5,751 nt of DNA, taken from contig QMSS01000094.1 in assembly GCA_003649715.1 (NCBI GenBank), forward strand, positions 1 through 5,751, in the 5' to 3' direction. Source of the DNA: Thermoplasmata archaeon. GTDB lineage: Archaea > Thermoplasmatota > E2 > DHVEG-1. This document shows positions 1-5,714 of the stretch, piece by piece (the stretch's first letter is position 1; the number at the start of each line of letters is the position of its first letter). Below the pieces are notes generated by a model. The model did no database searches. It was not told where the DNA came from and saw only the letters and a list, made by a program, of their open reading frames with translations. The position numbers and the translations under genes were made by a program.

Positions 1-1
1 C

Positions 2-1369
2 CACATATCATTTCTAGGTGGTGTGAAGATAGGTGCTGTACCCATACCCTCTAGCGTCATGTTTAGGGCACACGAGATAGAGTACCGGATCAATGACAGC
101 GGCTCAAAAGCTGTTATAACAACACCCAGATATGCCAAGGAAGTTGAAGAGATTAAAAATAGCTGTCCAACGTTGAAAAACATCATAATTGTTGGCGATG
201 AAATCAGTGGCGATCAGCTTTCATATGACCAGCTTATGAAGCAGTCATCTAAACATCTACAACCAGTTCCTACCCGGAGCGAGGACATGGCTTTTTTCTG
301 CTACACCTCCGGAACAACTGGTGATCCAAAGGGTGCTGTTCACCTACATAGATGGGTTCCTGGCAATGATCCAAGTGTGCTTTTTTGGCAGAATGTGCAG
401 GAAAATGATCTAGTGGCACACACAGGTGATCTAAACTGGATTTTTCCACTTGGAAACGGATTTTTGTATCCATGGAGATGGGGTGTGTCAACACTCATAT
501 ACAATGGAAGGTTTGATCCAGAACATTGGTTTGAACTGATAGAAAAATATGAGGTAACCAACTTAGCATCTGTTCCAACTGCCTACAGAATGTTCTTAAC
601 AGTTAAAAATGCTGAGAAAAAATATGATCTCTCTTCTCTACGTCACTGTATATCCGCAGGTGAACCACTCAACCCCGAGGTTATAAGGGAATGGAAAAAA
701 AGATTCGGCCTTGATATCTATGATGGCATAGGTATGACAGAAATCATGGTCTATGTGTCAAATATCAGAGGTATGAAAATCAAACCTGGATCCTGTGGTA
801 AACCCCAACCCGGTCACAGATGTTCAATAGTTGATAAAAATGGTAACCCCCTACCAGCTGGGGAACCAGGAATACTAGCTGTTAAAGATGATGACCCTGG
901 TTTATTTAAAGAATACTGGAACAAACCTGATAAAACTAGTGAAAGTTTCAAAAACGGATGGTTTCTAAGTGGTGATATTCTTTATATGGATAGAGATGGT
1001 TACTATTGGTTCAGTGGCAGAGATGATGACCTGATAATGGCTAGTGGATACCGTATCTCCCCATTTGAGGTTGAATCAGCTGTTATCTCACATCCAGATG
1101 TGCTCGAATGCGCAGCAGTGGCAAGCCCAGATAGTGTTAGAGGAGTGATTGTCAAAGCATATGTTGTGCTTCATGATAAAAACAAGGCTTCAGACAAACT
1201 CGCTAGAGACATACAGGAACATACTAAAAGGGTTGCTGCACCATACAAGTATCCACGTGAAATAGAATTTGTAGAGTCTCTTCCCAAGACACAAAGCGGA
1301 AAGATAAAGAGAAAGGAACTGAGAGAGTTAGAGAAAAAAAAGAAGGGAATAACAGATGTAAAAGAATAA
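2..1369 (+). CDS. AMP-forming acyl-CoA synthetase (5'-truncated by window edge)
   Basis: An adenylate-forming ligase that would convert a carboxylic acid, ATP and CoA to acyl-CoA, AMP and pyrophosphate in the cytoplasm. The reading frame is open to the window edge (HISFLGGVKIGAVPIP), so the GTG at 23 is an internal valine. About 456 residues are visible; members usually have about 540-560, so roughly the first 100 are missing. Core motifs appear in order: the P-loop YTSGTTGDPKG (302-334), the adenine-site YDGIGMTE (719-742), the GWFLSGD segment (956-976), the hinge region GYYWFSGRDDD to EVES (998-1078), and the C-terminal PKTQSGK with the catalytic lysine at 1301-1303. The tail is lysine-rich. 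The sequence style resembles the medium-chain/benzoate/4-hydroxybutyrate-CoA ligase group, but the substrate cannot be read from it. It ends 44 bases before etfB, so cotranscription is possible. Confidence 0.93.
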   Translation, partial: HISFLGGVKIGAVPIPSSVMFRAHEIEYRINDSGSKAVITTPRYAKEVEEIKNSCPTLKNIIIVGDEISGDQLSYDQLMKQSSKHLQPVPTRSEDMAFFCYTSGTTGDPKGAVHLHRWVPGNDPSVLFWQNVQENDLVAHTGDLNWIFPLGNGFLYPWRWGVSTLIYNGRFDPEHWFELIEKYEVTNLASVPTAYRMFLTVKNAEKKYDLSSLRHCISAGEPLNPEVIREWKKRFGLDIYDGIGMTEIMVYVSNIRGMKIKPGSCGKPQPGHRCSIVDKNGNPLPAGEPGILAVKDDDPGLFKEYWNKPDKTSESFKNGWFLSGDILYMDRDGYYWFSGRDDDLIMASGYRISPFEVESAVISHPDVLECAAVASPDSVRGVIVKAYVVLHDKNKASDKLARDIQEHTKRVAAPYKYPREIEFVESLPKTQSGKIKRKELRELEKKKKGITDVKE

Positions 1370-1394
1370 CAAAAAAATAATATTTGTTTTTTTG
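1370..1394 (+). terminator. Possible T-tract terminator between ligase and etfB
   Basis: Directly after the ligase stop there is C-A7, a 9-base spacer, then T7-G, giving a symmetric 8-bp A/T stem ending in a T7 run (1387-1393). Archaeal RNA polymerase can stop at T-rich tracts alone. The stem is weak, and the etfB SD begins three bases later, so this may be only a partial terminator or chance AT-richness. Confidence 0.3.
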
Positions 1395-1396
1395 AT

Positions 1397-1402
1397 GGGA
1401 GG
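1397..1402 (+). promoter_or_regulatory. Ribosome-binding site of etfB
   Basis: GGGAGG lies 11 bases before the ATG at 1414. It favours that ATG over the second one at 1420 (sequence MNMIV), which would be 17 bases away. Confidence 0.7.
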
Positions 1403-1413
1403 AAATATAGGCT

Positions 1414-2178
1414 ATGAACATGATTGTTTGTGCAAAACAGGTTGTTGATGTATCTGAGATAAAGATTGATCCAAACACAGGAAAACCCCTTCTAAGTGGT
1501 GTGCCGCAGAAGATTAGTGACATTGACAAAAATGCTATGGAGGAAGCTATAAAGATAAAGGAGAAACATGGTGGAAAGATAACTGTTTTAACCGTTGGTC
1601 CCTCAGATGCCAAGGAACGAATCAAGGAACTACTTGCTATGGGTGCTGATGAGGGTATTCTGATTTCTGCTCCTGAAAACAGTGATTATCATGTTATCTC
1701 CAGTCTTCTCGCTGCTGCAATAAAAAAGATTGGTGAATATGACCTTATTTTATGCGGCGAAGCATCTATAGATCTCTTCTCAGGTCAGATAGGGCCAAGA
1801 ATTGCAGGACTGCTTGGCATCCCGCAGATGACATATGCACAAAAGATCACGGTAGAAAAAAACAAGGTTGTAGCTGAACGGAATGTTGGAGACAAGGTTG
1901 TTACAGTTGAGTCCACATTCCCTGTGGTTATCACGGTTACAAAGGAGATAAATGAGCCACGTCTGCCAAGTCTCATGCAGATCCTTGCTTCTTCTAACAA
2001 GCCTATCCATGAATGGAATGTTGAATCTTTGATAGACGATGAGCTCAACCCCTGTGTTGAAACCGTTGATATAAAGGGTGTTTCCATGGAACGTAAAAAC
2101 ATCATCTACCAGGATGATATTGATGATGCTGTGAAAAAACTGGTTGATAGTCTTGCTAAAGAAGGATTGTTGAGGTGA
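1414..2178 (+). CDS. etfB: Electron transfer flavoprotein, beta subunit
   Basis: Small subunit of the heterodimeric electron transfer flavoprotein, which carries electrons between acyl-CoA-type flavoenzymes and an acceptor in the cytoplasm. The 254 residues are normal for the EtfB/FixA family (about 250-260). The N-terminus MIVCAKQVVDVSEIKID is typical. NAMEEA (40-45) belongs to the first part of the nucleotide-binding fold. DLFSGQIGP (120-128) is the usual AMP/FAD-binding loop. The late family signature ends in NEPRLPSL (180-187). Whether the second nucleotide is AMP (ordinary ETF) or FAD (bifurcating ETF) cannot be decided safely from these motifs. It is followed after 9 bases by etfA, whose SD overlaps this stop codon, so the two are almost certainly translated together. 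Confidence 0.95.
   Translation: MNMIVCAKQVVDVSEIKIDPNTGKPLLSGVPQKISDIDKNAMEEAIKIKEKHGGKITVLTVGPSDAKERIKELLAMGADEGILISAPENSDYHVISSLLAAAIKKIGEYDLILCGEASIDLFSGQIGPRIAGLLGIPQMTYAQKITVEKNKVVAERNVGDKVVTVESTFPVVITVTKEINEPRLPSLMQILASSNKPIHEWNVESLIDDELNPCVETVDIKGVSMERKNIIYQDDIDDAVKKLVDSLAKEGLLR
2172..2178 (+). promoter_or_regulatory. Ribosome-binding site of etfA, overlapping etfB stop
   Basis: GAGGTGA contains the TGA stop of etfB and sits 9 bases before the etfA ATG at 2188. The arrangement favours translational coupling and equal subunit amounts. Confidence 0.75.
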
Positions 2179-2187
2179 AAAAATATC

Positions 2188-3144
2188 ATGGTTTTGGTTT
2201 ATTCTGATAACAAAAAATTAGGTTTTGAGCTGCTAAATAAAGGTAGAGAGCTTGCAGACATGCTGAATAAAACACTTGTTTCAGTGATAATTGGAAAAGA
2301 TGATGAGAAAGATGCAGAAGAGTATATATATCATGGTGTAGACAAGGTTTATATCGCCGAAACTGAACATCAGGAGTTCAAGGTGGAGGAATACACAGAG
2401 ATTCTAATAAATGTGATCCAGGAAAACAACTGTGAGGTGGTTCTGATTGGATCTAATAAGAGTGGTAAGGAGCTTGCACCACGTCTAGCGGCGAAACTAA
2501 AAACTGGATGCATAACAGATTCCACAAACATTTACCTACAGGGAAACATCTTGTTTGCTGAAAGGGTTGTGTACAGTGGAAATGCTGTTGCCGTAGAACA
2601 GTTCAATTCCAAACCACAAATTATTACCATTCCACCAAGAGTCTTCGATCCGCTGCCTGCAGATGAAAAACGCCATGGAGATATTGTAAAGAAAAAGTTT
2701 GATGTGAAAAAATCATCATCAAAAATATTAGATGTTCAGGAGATGAGATCAGAGGGTGTCAATGTTGAAGATGCAGAAATAATTGTTTCCTGCGGCAGAG
2801 GTTTCAGAAAAAAAGAGGACATAAAACTAGTTGAAGAACTAGCAGAGGTTTTAAAGGGAAAAACAGTTGGATGTTCCCGTCCAATTGCCGCTGATCTCAA
2901 ATGGCTTTCTGAGGACCATTGGATTGGACTGTCAGGTCATAAGGTTAAACCCAAGCTTTACATCGCATGTGGCATCTCAGGGCAGATACAGCACATAGCT
3001 GGTATGCGTGATTCTGGAACTGTGGTTGCAATCAACAAGGATCCAGAGGCATTGATATTCAAATCAGCTGACTATGGTATCGTTGGTGATCTATATGAGG
3101 TTTTACCAAAACTAACCAATGCAATAAAAGAAAAGATGAAATAA
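2188..3144 (+). CDS. etfA: Electron transfer flavoprotein, alpha subunit
   Basis: Large subunit of ETF, which holds the FAD that exchanges electrons with partner dehydrogenases. The 318 residues match the usual EtfA length (about 310-340), with no extra N-terminal ferredoxin domain. Residues 1-190 form the ETF N-domain. Residues about 195-315 are the FAD-binding domain: CGRGF (202-206), SRP (230-232) with the FAD-contacting arginine, the family signature from LYIACGISG to QIQHIAGM (257-273) including His269, then AIN (281-283) and YGIVGD (296-301). The usual GQTG motif reads GLSG (247-250): the threonine is conservatively serine, but the glutamine is leucine. It follows etfB by 9 bases, and no strong terminator follows directly. 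Confidence 0.96.
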   Translation: MVLVYSDNKKLGFELLNKGRELADMLNKTLVSVIIGKDDEKDAEEYIYHGVDKVYIAETEHQEFKVEEYTEILINVIQENNCEVVLIGSNKSGKELAPRLAAKLKTGCITDSTNIYLQGNILFAERVVYSGNAVAVEQFNSKPQIITIPPRVFDPLPADEKRHGDIVKKKFDVKKSSSKILDVQEMRSEGVNVEDAEIIVSCGRGFRKKEDIKLVEELAEVLKGKTVGCSRPIAADLKWLSEDHWIGLSGHKVKPKLYIACGISGQIQHIAGMRDSGTVVAINKDPEALIFKSADYGIVGDLYEVLPKLTNAIKEKMK

Positions 3145-3261
3145 GATATGAGAGGATTTTTCTACGTTTGTTCAATATTCGAAAAAATTGCTTTACTCCC
3201 ACAGCTGCTAAAAATGACTGGAAACATTATCATTTGGATGACAACAAAAAATTTCCCTCCT

Positions 3262-3279
3262 ATCCAATTTCGATTGGAT
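3262..3279 (+). repeat. Perfect inverted repeat with TTCG loop
   Basis: ATCCAAT, TTCG, ATTGGAT: a 7-bp perfect stem closed by a TTCG tetraloop. It is followed on the + strand by A6 rather than T, so it is not a classical + strand terminator. It could be an RNA structure in an etfA 3' region, an operator, or chance. Confidence 0.6.
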
Positions 3280-3380
3280 TAAAAAAGAAAGAATCATAGA
3301 ATTAATTGGATTTAAATTCAACAAAATTTGAAGAGATAAAAAATCAGAGAAGATCTGATAATAAAATATCTGGAATATAA

Positions 3381-3394
3381 GGGAAACTTTAATA
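3381..3394 (+). promoter_or_regulatory. Candidate archaeal BRE/TATA promoter for the DUF6125-like gene
   Basis: GGGAAA followed by CTTTAATA resembles a purine-rich BRE plus TATA box. Transcription would be expected to begin near 3415-3420, just ahead of the SD at 3433. The region is AT-rich, so chance matches are likely; TTTAAATT at 3311-3318 is an alternative. Confidence 0.25.
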
Positions 3395-3446
3395 CAAGAC
3401 TGTTCAGGACTCTCATTTGTATCTTCAAAAAAGAGGTGTTGAAAAG

Positions 3447-3500
3447 ATGTGTTGTATTTCATTTCTACAAAAAACAGGGGGAAGAATAAACAATGGCTAG
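3447..3500 (+). CDS. Candidate 17-codon leader ORF overlapping the next gene
   Basis: The ATG at 3447 is preceded at 8 bases by GAGGTG (3433-3438), as good a site as those of the real genes. The ORF encodes MCCISFLQKTGGRINNG and stops at 3498-3500, eight bases inside the DUF6125-like gene in another frame. No function is recognised in the peptide, although its start carries two adjacent cysteines. Its position suggests a leader peptide that couples or modulates translation of the gene at 3493. It may be chance; the evidence is only the SD, the spacing and the overlap. Confidence 0.3.
   Translation: MCCISFLQKTGGRINNG
3477..3484 (+). promoter_or_regulatory. Ribosome-binding site of the DUF6125-like gene
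   Basis: GGGGGAAG lies 8 bases before the ATG at 3493. An in-frame TAA at 3487-3489 excludes any earlier start, so this ATG is the most upstream start possible. Confidence 0.55.
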
Positions 3501-4023
3501 AGATGAGGACAGAAAATTGTTGCTGGAAATCCCAACTGAGCGAATACCTGATTTTATCTTTCTTCATATGCGAAATCTATGGGCTGTAGATGGTCTATAT
3601 TTTCTTGGTATAGAGGAATCATTTGGTACCAAGGCTGCTACTGAGATAGATCAAAAGGTTTGGGAGGTTATGGGTAAGATCGAAGCGCGTCGCCTTAAAA
3701 AATTTTTTGACATCAAAAAGAAGGATCTCATGTCTATGATAAAGGCGTTGCGTTTCACCAGCTGGGCTTTGGATCTGGAGGACAAAGAAATAACAGTGGA
3801 GAAGGACAGGGCTATTGTGAGAAATATTAGATGCCGTGTTCAGAATACACGTATCAGAAAGGGTTTGGGAGAGTTTCCATGCAAAAATGTCAGATGGGGT
3901 TTTCTCAAAGCTTTTGCGCATGAATTCAGTCCAGACATCGTTGTTGAATGCAAAGTCTGTCCGCCAGATGAACATCCTGATAATCTATGGTGTGAATGGG
4001 AGTTTAAAAAACAAAAAAAGTAG
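3493..4023 (+). CDS. DUF6125-like protein with cysteine-rich C-terminus
   Basis: A protein of 176 residues with no signal peptide or membrane segment, so probably cytoplasmic. The N-terminal half is helical and contains RNLWAVDGLYFLGIEESFG (27-45) and EIDQKVWEVMGKIEARRLK (51-69), a layout I associate with DUF6125 and, more remotely, with L-2-amino-thiazoline-4-carboxylate-hydrolase-like or V4R-like proteins. The C-terminal half has Cys114, FPCK (128-131), CKVCPPDEHP (153-162) and WCEW (166-169). That gives Cys130, Cys153, Cys156 and Cys167 plus His161, which could bind a metal or small ligand. The function is unknown. It sits between an ETF pair and a CoA-type flavoprotein, and 68 bases separate it from the latter, suggesting a shared operon and a supporting role in the same pathway. 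The family name is from memory of sequence style. Confidence 0.8.
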   Translation: MARDEDRKLLLEIPTERIPDFIFLHMRNLWAVDGLYFLGIEESFGTKAATEIDQKVWEVMGKIEARRLKKFFDIKKKDLMSMIKALRFTSWALDLEDKEITVEKDRAIVRNIRCRVQNTRIRKGLGEFPCKNVRWGFLKAFAHEFSPDIVVECKVCPPDEHPDNLWCEWEFKKQKK

Positions 4024-4039
4024 GAATAAGGAGAAAAAT

Positions 4040-4060
4040 ATGTGGAGAAAGCATAAATAA
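4040..4060 (+). CDS. Candidate 6-codon mini-ORF with SD
   Basis: AAGGAGA (4028-4034) lies 5 bases before an ATG that encodes only MWRKHK and a TAA. That TAA overlaps a second ATG (4060-4062), which opens an 11-codon ORF ending in a TGA at 4093-4095, overlapping the start of the next gene. The peptides have no recognisable function. If real, they would act in cis as a translational relay. The SD could equally be leftover or chance. Confidence 0.2.
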   Translation: MWRKHK

Positions 4061-4075
4061 TGATGTCTTTTTTCT

Positions 4076-4081
4076 GGAGGT
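4076..4081 (+). promoter_or_regulatory. Ribosome-binding site of the 4HBD-like gene
   Basis: GGAGGT lies 10 bases before the ATG at 4092 and supports that start. The T6 run just ahead (4068-4073) could attenuate transcription but more likely only reflects AT-rich spacer. Confidence 0.7.
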
Positions 4082-4091
4082 TAGGTAAGAG

Positions 4092-5558
4092 ATGAGAACA
4101 CCCAAGGAGTATCTGGAAAGCCTTAAGGATATGAAGGCAAATATCTACAAGTTTGGTGAGCTAATAGTGGATGTAACGACTCATCCAGCAACTAGGAGAA
4201 CAGTCGAAGGGCATGCCAAGATATTTGAAGCATCCATGAAGAGAGAGTATGAAGACATTCTCACAACAAAGTCTAGTTTGACAGGAAAAAAAATCTCCCG
4301 GTATCTCTCTATAATTAGTAGTCCTGAGGACATGTATGCAAATCTACATATGAAACGTTTGATGTTTAACCTAACTGGAACATGCACAGGTGGTAGATGC
4401 GTTGGTTTGACAGCGTTAAACGCAATGTGGGCCACTACATATGACATGGATCATGACCTAGGAACAGAATATCATAGAAGGATGCAGAAATGGCTTATGG
4501 ATGCGCAAAACAGGGACATAACTCTTGCTGGTGCCCTGACTGATCCTAAAGGTGACCGATCTAGAAGTCCATCACAACAAAGGGATCCTGATATGAGTCT
4601 GCATGTGGTTGAAGAAAACAAAGATGGTATTGTGGTTAGAGGAGCTAAGGTAATGATCTGTGGTGTTGCCGCAGCAAATGAGATTTTTATTATGCCCGGC
4701 ACCAGCTACAAAGAATCTGATAGTGATTATGCTATCTCATTTGTTATCCCAAGAGACGTTGACAATCTAACTATTGTCGAGACAAGACATCCTAGTGACA
4801 TGAGAGAGCAGGAAGAAGGTTTCGACATCCCGCTGAAGGCAGGAGGTATAACACAGGCTTATCTCCTATTTGAGGATGTATTTGTCCCCAAAGAAAGAGT
4901 TTTTATGTGCAGAGAATACAGATACACATTATCAGCTGTGATGAATTTTATCTCTCTCTACAGATCCGCCATAGGTGGATGTGTAGCTGGTCAAGGAGAT
5001 GTCATGGTAGGCGCTGCTATTCTTATGGCAAGAGCAAATGGTCTTAATGAAAAAGTTTTTAGAGAAAAAATAACACAGATGATAATAAACAATGAAACTA
5101 CCTTTGGCATGGGTATAGCTGCAGGTGCACTTGGAAAACAACATCCATCAGGTGTATGGATACCTGATGCGTTGCTCTCTAATGTAAACAAGGTTCACGT
5201 TGCAACGCTTCCATATGAAACCAAGCGATTAACACAGGACATAGCAGGTGGTATCGGTGAGACCGGGTGTTTGCCGTCATATAGGGACATACAGGATCCT
5301 AGATATGGAAAGCTTCTTGAAAAATATTTAAAGGCAAATAGTTCTGCTAAATCACGAGCAAAGATAGCTCGTCTTATCGAATGGCTTACAATAGGTGCTG
5401 GTGTTCCTGGTTGTATGCATGGTGGTGGATCACCTGATGGTGCAAAACTGGTTATAAATGCAAAAAGCAACATCAACCATTTCATAGAGCTAGCGAAGAA
5501 ACTAGCAGATATCAAAGAAGATATACAGGTGGAGTCTAAGAAAAAACAGGAAAAATAA
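4092..5558 (+). CDS. 4-hydroxybutyryl-CoA dehydratase / HpaB-superfamily flavoprotein with altered active site
   Basis: A 488-residue protein, the same length as 4-hydroxybutyryl-CoA dehydratase (AbfD, about 490), and similar to it throughout: RTPKEYLESL at the N-terminus, LTTKSSLTGKKI (57-68), TDPKGDR (150-156), FEDVFVPKERVFMCREY (260-276), PYETKRLTQDIAGG (374-387), MHGGGSP (442-448). The superfamily shares the acyl-CoA dehydrogenase fold and binds FAD. AbfD also holds a [4Fe-4S] cluster through Cys99, Cys103, Cys299 and His292. Here Cys98, Cys103 and Cys297 remain, but the first pair is spaced CX4C instead of CX3C, and His292 aligns with Tyr290. AbfD's Tyr296, Lys300, Glu257, Glu455 and probably Thr190 align with Ile294, Val298, Gln255, Gly440 and Cys190; Arg90 is kept (Arg89). 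Classical dehydratase activity is therefore doubtful. It may be a CoA-dependent flavoenzyme that uses the neighbouring ETF, or a monooxygenase-like paralogue. The family call is firm; the reaction is not. Confidence 0.88.
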   Translation: MRTPKEYLESLKDMKANIYKFGELIVDVTTHPATRRTVEGHAKIFEASMKREYEDILTTKSSLTGKKISRYLSIISSPEDMYANLHMKRLMFNLTGTCTGGRCVGLTALNAMWATTYDMDHDLGTEYHRRMQKWLMDAQNRDITLAGALTDPKGDRSRSPSQQRDPDMSLHVVEENKDGIVVRGAKVMICGVAAANEIFIMPGTSYKESDSDYAISFVIPRDVDNLTIVETRHPSDMREQEEGFDIPLKAGGITQAYLLFEDVFVPKERVFMCREYRYTLSAVMNFISLYRSAIGGCVAGQGDVMVGAAILMARANGLNEKVFREKITQMIINNETTFGMGIAAGALGKQHPSGVWIPDALLSNVNKVHVATLPYETKRLTQDIAGGIGETGCLPSYRDIQDPRYGKLLEKYLKANSSAKSRAKIARLIEWLTIGAGVPGCMHGGGSPDGAKLVINAKSNINHFIELAKKLADIKEDIQVESKKKQEK

Positions 5559-5574
5559 TAGTTTTTTTCCTGTT
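5545..5574 (+). terminator. Hairpin with T7 tract spanning the stop of the 4HBD-like gene
   Basis: AACAGGAAAAA (5545-5555) and TTTTTCCTGTT (5564-5574) form a perfect 11-bp stem with the TAA stop inside the 8-base loop. T7 at 5562-5568 is a likely archaeal-type termination tract. It marks the end of this transcription unit. Confidence 0.5.
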
Positions 5575-5620
5575 CATCGTGTGTACCAGCAAAATTTGTT
5601 CAACATTTTATCCAAAAAAG

Positions 5621-5636
5621 TTTTTTTATTTCTTTT
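5621..5636 (+). terminator. Second T-rich tract, possible backup terminator
   Basis: T7-A-TTT-C-TTTT, preceded by A6-G, lies about 60 bases beyond the stop. T-rich runs like this can terminate archaeal transcription. The AT-rich background makes this uncertain. Confidence 0.35.
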
Positions 5637-5673
5637 CGAGACTGTCAACATAAGACTTATCCGATAAAATTAA

Positions 5674-5711
5674 ATCCCTCCTACTAGGATTAACACCTAA
5701 TAGGAGGGGAT
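5674..5711 (+). promoter_or_regulatory. Leader hairpin that sequesters the SD of the next gene
   Basis: The left arm 5674-5688 (ATCCCTCCTACTAGG) pairs with the right arm 5696-5711 (CCTAATAGGAGGGGAT): 14 base pairs, one C/A mismatch (5684/5700), one bulged G, and a 7-base ATTAACA loop. The right arm contains the SD AGGAGGGG (5702-5709), while the left arm imitates the anti-SD of 16S rRNA. If transcribed, it would hide the ribosome site and could act as a translational switch. As DNA it could also be an operator. No known riboswitch family is recognised. Confidence 0.55.
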
Positions 5712-5714
5712 ACT

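Larger units (their letters stand above)
3145..3492 (+). other. 348-base intergenic region with hairpin and leader elements
   Basis: An AT-rich gap between etfA and the DUF6125-like gene. It holds a 44-codon ORF (3148-3282) with no convincing SD and no recognised product, a perfect TTCG hairpin (3262-3279), two TATA-like sequences (TTTAAATT at 3311-3318 and CTTTAATA at 3387-3394), and an SD plus 17-codon upstream ORF (3433-3500). There is no tRNA-like or other known RNA-gene pattern. The gap suggests that the two downstream genes form a separate transcription unit from etfBA. Confidence 0.6.

Noticed and set aside
23..25. GTG at 23 as the start of the ligase
   Set aside because: The frame is open and looks like ligase sequence upstream to the window edge, there is no SD, and about 100 N-terminal residues would be missing.
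1224..1625. A 133-codon minus-strand frame over the ligase-etfB junction
   Set aside because: It is a shadow of two conserved genes, and its Phe/Ser-rich stretch comes from reverse-reading lysine-rich codons.
3237..3261. A minus-strand SD (TAGGAGGG) that might serve a small reverse gene
   Set aside because: The nearest ATG is too far away (about 18 bases) and its frame closes after about 23 codons.
3208..3567. A 119-codon open frame on the minus strand across the etfA-DUF6125 gap
   Set aside because: It has no SD before its start, overlaps the start of a well-supported + strand gene, and has a low-complexity, Phe/Ser-rich product expected from AT-rich antisense DNA.
3836..4060. A 74-codon + strand frame inside and beyond the DUF6125-like gene
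   Set aside because: It lies mostly in an alternative frame of a conserved gene. Only its last six codons, which have their own SD, were kept as a mini-ORF candidate.
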